DNA of 64,000 nt, from assembly GCF_039545035.1 (NCBI RefSeq), contig NZ_BAABRO010000001.1, positions 62,001 to 126,000 on the forward strand. The letters are read 5' to 3'. Each line of letters opens with the position of its first letter. Within the stretch, counting starts at the first letter, position 1. This document shows positions 62,272-64,000 of the stretch, in pieces. Below the pieces are notes generated by a model, which was not told the origin of the DNA, did not search any database, and saw only the letters and a list, made by a program, of their open reading frames with translations. This DNA comes from Novipirellula caenicola. GTDB taxonomy: Bacteria; Planctomycetota; Planctomycetia; Pirellulales; Pirellulaceae. The translations under genes were made by a program, and so were the position numbers.

Positions 62272-63306
62272 CTAATTTTCGTGAATGACCTTTGCCATTT
62301 TAGGAATCACAAAGGGAATGTAGACAAAGCCCGAGTAGTGGTTCCCAAGCATTCGCACATGGTGACTTGGATCCAGTCGGGCGGTGTGAGCCAGATCGAT
62401 GGCGTTTTGGATCGGAACCACTTGATCATAATCGGCCGAGTATAACCATGTGTGTTTGGGGTTCAAACGATGAGCCAGTCTCAGTGGCTCGACGCGGTTA
62501 ACGATCTCCGCAATCTGGTCCAACGAGAGTCCGGATTGCTGTAGCTGTTGACGGAACTTCGCCGCATCCTTCCGCCCACTTTGAATCACCTGCATCAAAT
62601 TGCCACCAGCCAGCAGCAGGAAAACGTTATCGTATCCGCAGCCTTCGGCACCGCTGTCCAAACAAGCACTGGTTGCGGAGACAAACCCGCCTAGACTGGT
62701 GCCTTGCAAAGACACACGAGCATCCTGGACATATGGCATCGCTGCGACGGCATCGCGAGCTCGGCGGACATCCGCAACCGCTTGCGGGATCGCGTCGATC
62801 AGCTTTTTTCGATCGGGTCGCTGCTCGGCCGAGCGTCGATTGCCGTAATAGGGCAAATGGATCAGGAACGCGTGGACGCCGCAGGTCTGGAATCCTCGTG
62901 CGAACACTCTTCCGACCGCCATCTTTGATCCCGATTCGTGCACCACCACAACGGCCGGCGCTGTGATCGGAGTACCATCTTCATCGAGCGCAAAATAGCA
63001 CTCCATCGACACGCGGTCGTTCCGCGGATCACCGCTCGGCAGCGGCGAGGGAAACACCGCAACCGCGTCACCGTTGCCCGGCAGTGCTGGTTCGCATGAG
63101 ACCTCGAACGCGGTCGGCGGCCAGACCAAACCCATCAAACAGTGGCGTGCGTCGTCCGAAACCTCCTCGGGCGGATTGAGTGTGTCTTTCGCAGCGATCG
63201 CATGAAACGGCAGATTTGGCATTTCCGCGGCGGCATCCACCGCGGCCATGGCTATCCAAATCGCAGTCAATGCAAGCATGTGCCGGGTCCGTCGTCTAAG
63301 AATCAT
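62272..63306 (-). CDS. secreted alpha/beta hydrolase
   Basis: 344 residues with a signal peptide (about 8-27, AVDAAAE). The hydrolase fold is clear: VVVVHESGSKMAVGR (oxyanion region), the elbow LQGTSLGGFVSA (Ser near 204), the acidic region WLYSADYDQVVP and a His in MLGNHYSG. Substrate unknown; an esterase on a bulky alcohol is likely. Upstream of a Gfo/Idh/MocA gene on the same strand and divergent from the SYLF gene. Confidence 0.88.
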   Translation of the reverse strand: MILRRRTRHMLALTAIWIAMAAVDAAAEMPNLPFHAIAAKDTLNPPEEVSDDARHCLMGLVWPPTAFEVSCEPALPGNGDAVAVFPSPLPSGDPRNDRVSMECYFALDEDGTPITAPAVVVVHESGSKMAVGRVFARGFQTCGVHAFLIHLPYYGNRRSAEQRPDRKKLIDAIPQAVADVRRARDAVAAMPYVQDARVSLQGTSLGGFVSATSACLDSGAEGCGYDNVFLLLAGGNLMQVIQSGRKDAAKFRQQLQQSGLSLDQIAEIVNRVEPLRLAHRLNPKHTWLYSADYDQVVPIQNAIDLAHTARLDPSHHVRMLGNHYSGFVYIPFVIPKMAKVIHEN

Positions 63307-63530
63307 CCGCTACCGCCGTTGAGATCGCATCAGGGGAAAGAAATTGGGGGGAGGCTCCATACGGATCGCTAATATAGTCAATTCCATGTGCCGCCGGTGT
63401 CAAAGCCCATGCGATGGCACGCCGGTTCGTGTTCATTTATTTGACAAGATGCCCTACACTTCATTGGCACAACACATGCTGGACTGTCTTGATCGCCGAG
63501 GAATCTCGATCCACTTTCGCGAAGAATGTA

Positions 63531-64000
63531 ATGATGAAACCCTCCCATCGCCTTGCCGCAATGACGCTCGCGTTGACGTCCATTTTGCTGCCGTCGACCT
63601 CTCACGCTCAGCTGGTGGAAGAACAGGTCATGCAAGCCTCGGCGGTCGTTTTTAACGAAGCGATGACCGCACCGCTGAACCGTATCCCTCAAGCGATGTT
63701 GTACGACGCCAATGCGGTGGCCATTGTTCCCAATGTGATCAAAGGCAGCTTCATCGTCGGAGCCCGTCGTGGCCGAGGACTGTTGTTCGTGCGGGAACCC
63801 GAAGGCGTTTGGCACGCTCCGGTCTTTATCACGTTGACCGGCGGAAACATCGGATGGCAAGTCGGAGTGCAGTCCTCGGACATCATCCTGGTTTTTAAAA
63901 CAGAACGAAGTGTCCAAGGGATCTTGTCAGGAAAGTTGACGCTCGGCGCTGATGCGGCAGCGGCTGCGGGCCCCGTCGGGCGGGAAACCGCCGTGGCGAC
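63531..64000 (+). CDS. SYLF/YSC84-domain lipid-binding protein (cut by window end)
   Basis: At least 156 residues; no stop before the end of the window. Signal peptide MMKPSHRLAAMTLALTSILLPSTSHA, then the SYLF pattern: IPQAMLYDANAVAIVPNVIKG, FIVGARRGRGLLFVREPEGVW, APVFITLTGGNIGWQVGVQSSDIILVF, TERSVQGILSGKLTLGADAAAAAGPVGR. SYLF domains bind phosphoinositides in eukaryotes; bacterial secreted forms are uncharacterised. The start could also be the second ATG at 63534. Confidence 0.88.
   Translation, partial: MMKPSHRLAAMTLALTSILLPSTSHAQLVEEQVMQASAVVFNEAMTAPLNRIPQAMLYDANAVAIVPNVIKGSFIVGARRGRGLLFVREPEGVWHAPVFITLTGGNIGWQVGVQSSDIILVFKTERSVQGILSGKLTLGADAAAAAGPVGRETAVA

Overview
The window looks like part of a planctomycete chromosome, close to Rhodopirellula (Pirellulaceae). 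Markers are a DUF1559-type prepilin, a PVC-type heme-binding cytochrome, secreted alpha/beta hydrolases and Tat-exported Gfo/Idh/MocA oxidoreductases, moderate GC content, and long intergenic spaces filled with dispersed palindromic repeats. No rRNA, tRNA or CRISPR array was recognised.

Region 1 (about 1.3-15.6 kb) is the unusual part. Some 20 small genes, almost all on the minus strand and mostly of unknown function, are separated by about 20 imperfect palindromes of 85-97 bp. I read these as integron attC sites. Each begins (+ strand) with nnnnAAC, then 8 nt, then TCACC or a variant. Each ends with GGTGCA or a variant, then 7 nt, then GTTnnnn. The GTGCA/TCAC pairing leaves one extrahelical base. 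The outer bases of the core boxes match across the gene rather than across the site (for example GTTATCGC...GCGATAAC flank the DMP19-like gene). IntI recombination between the G and TT of R' predicts exactly this. Two attC sites are interrupted, just next to the same box, by degraded group II introns that keep a domain V and a GTGCG-like 5' end; one keeps the start of its reverse transcriptase ORF. No integrase is present, so within this window it is an integrase-less cassette cluster (CALIN). Cassettes carry lipoproteins, small membrane proteins, a prepilin, a secretin-derived domain, a methyltransferase, a DMP19-like protein, two copies of a broken four-helix-bundle (23S IVP) gene and two tandem non-coding cassettes.

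Region 2 (15.6-18.15 kb) has no credible gene and consists of repeats: a cluster of GTGATATAA palindromes, a duplicated 250-bp unit and five copies of a GATCTTTAGCAAGATC hairpin unit.

Region 3 (18.15-64 kb) is ordinary chromosome: MoxR ATPase and lipase; NadB; PssA and a phospholipid N-methyltransferase; a PVC cytochrome with a ceramidase-like hydrolase; a two-domain esterase with a PHP phosphoesterase; a cNMP-patatin protein; a TIGR03169-like oxidoreductase; two membrane GTPases; a Gfo/Idh/MocA protein; a Ser/Thr kinase; IspG; two phosphohexomutases; a ROK-family protein; a FabZ-FabI-IlvE group; an orphan ABC ATPase; a C39-like membrane peptidase; exported MsrB; a second Gfo/Idh/MocA protein; an alpha/beta hydrolase; and a SYLF-domain protein cut by the right edge. 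Gene starts were moved from the longest ORF wherever a ribosome binding site, signal peptide or attC boundary argued for it.
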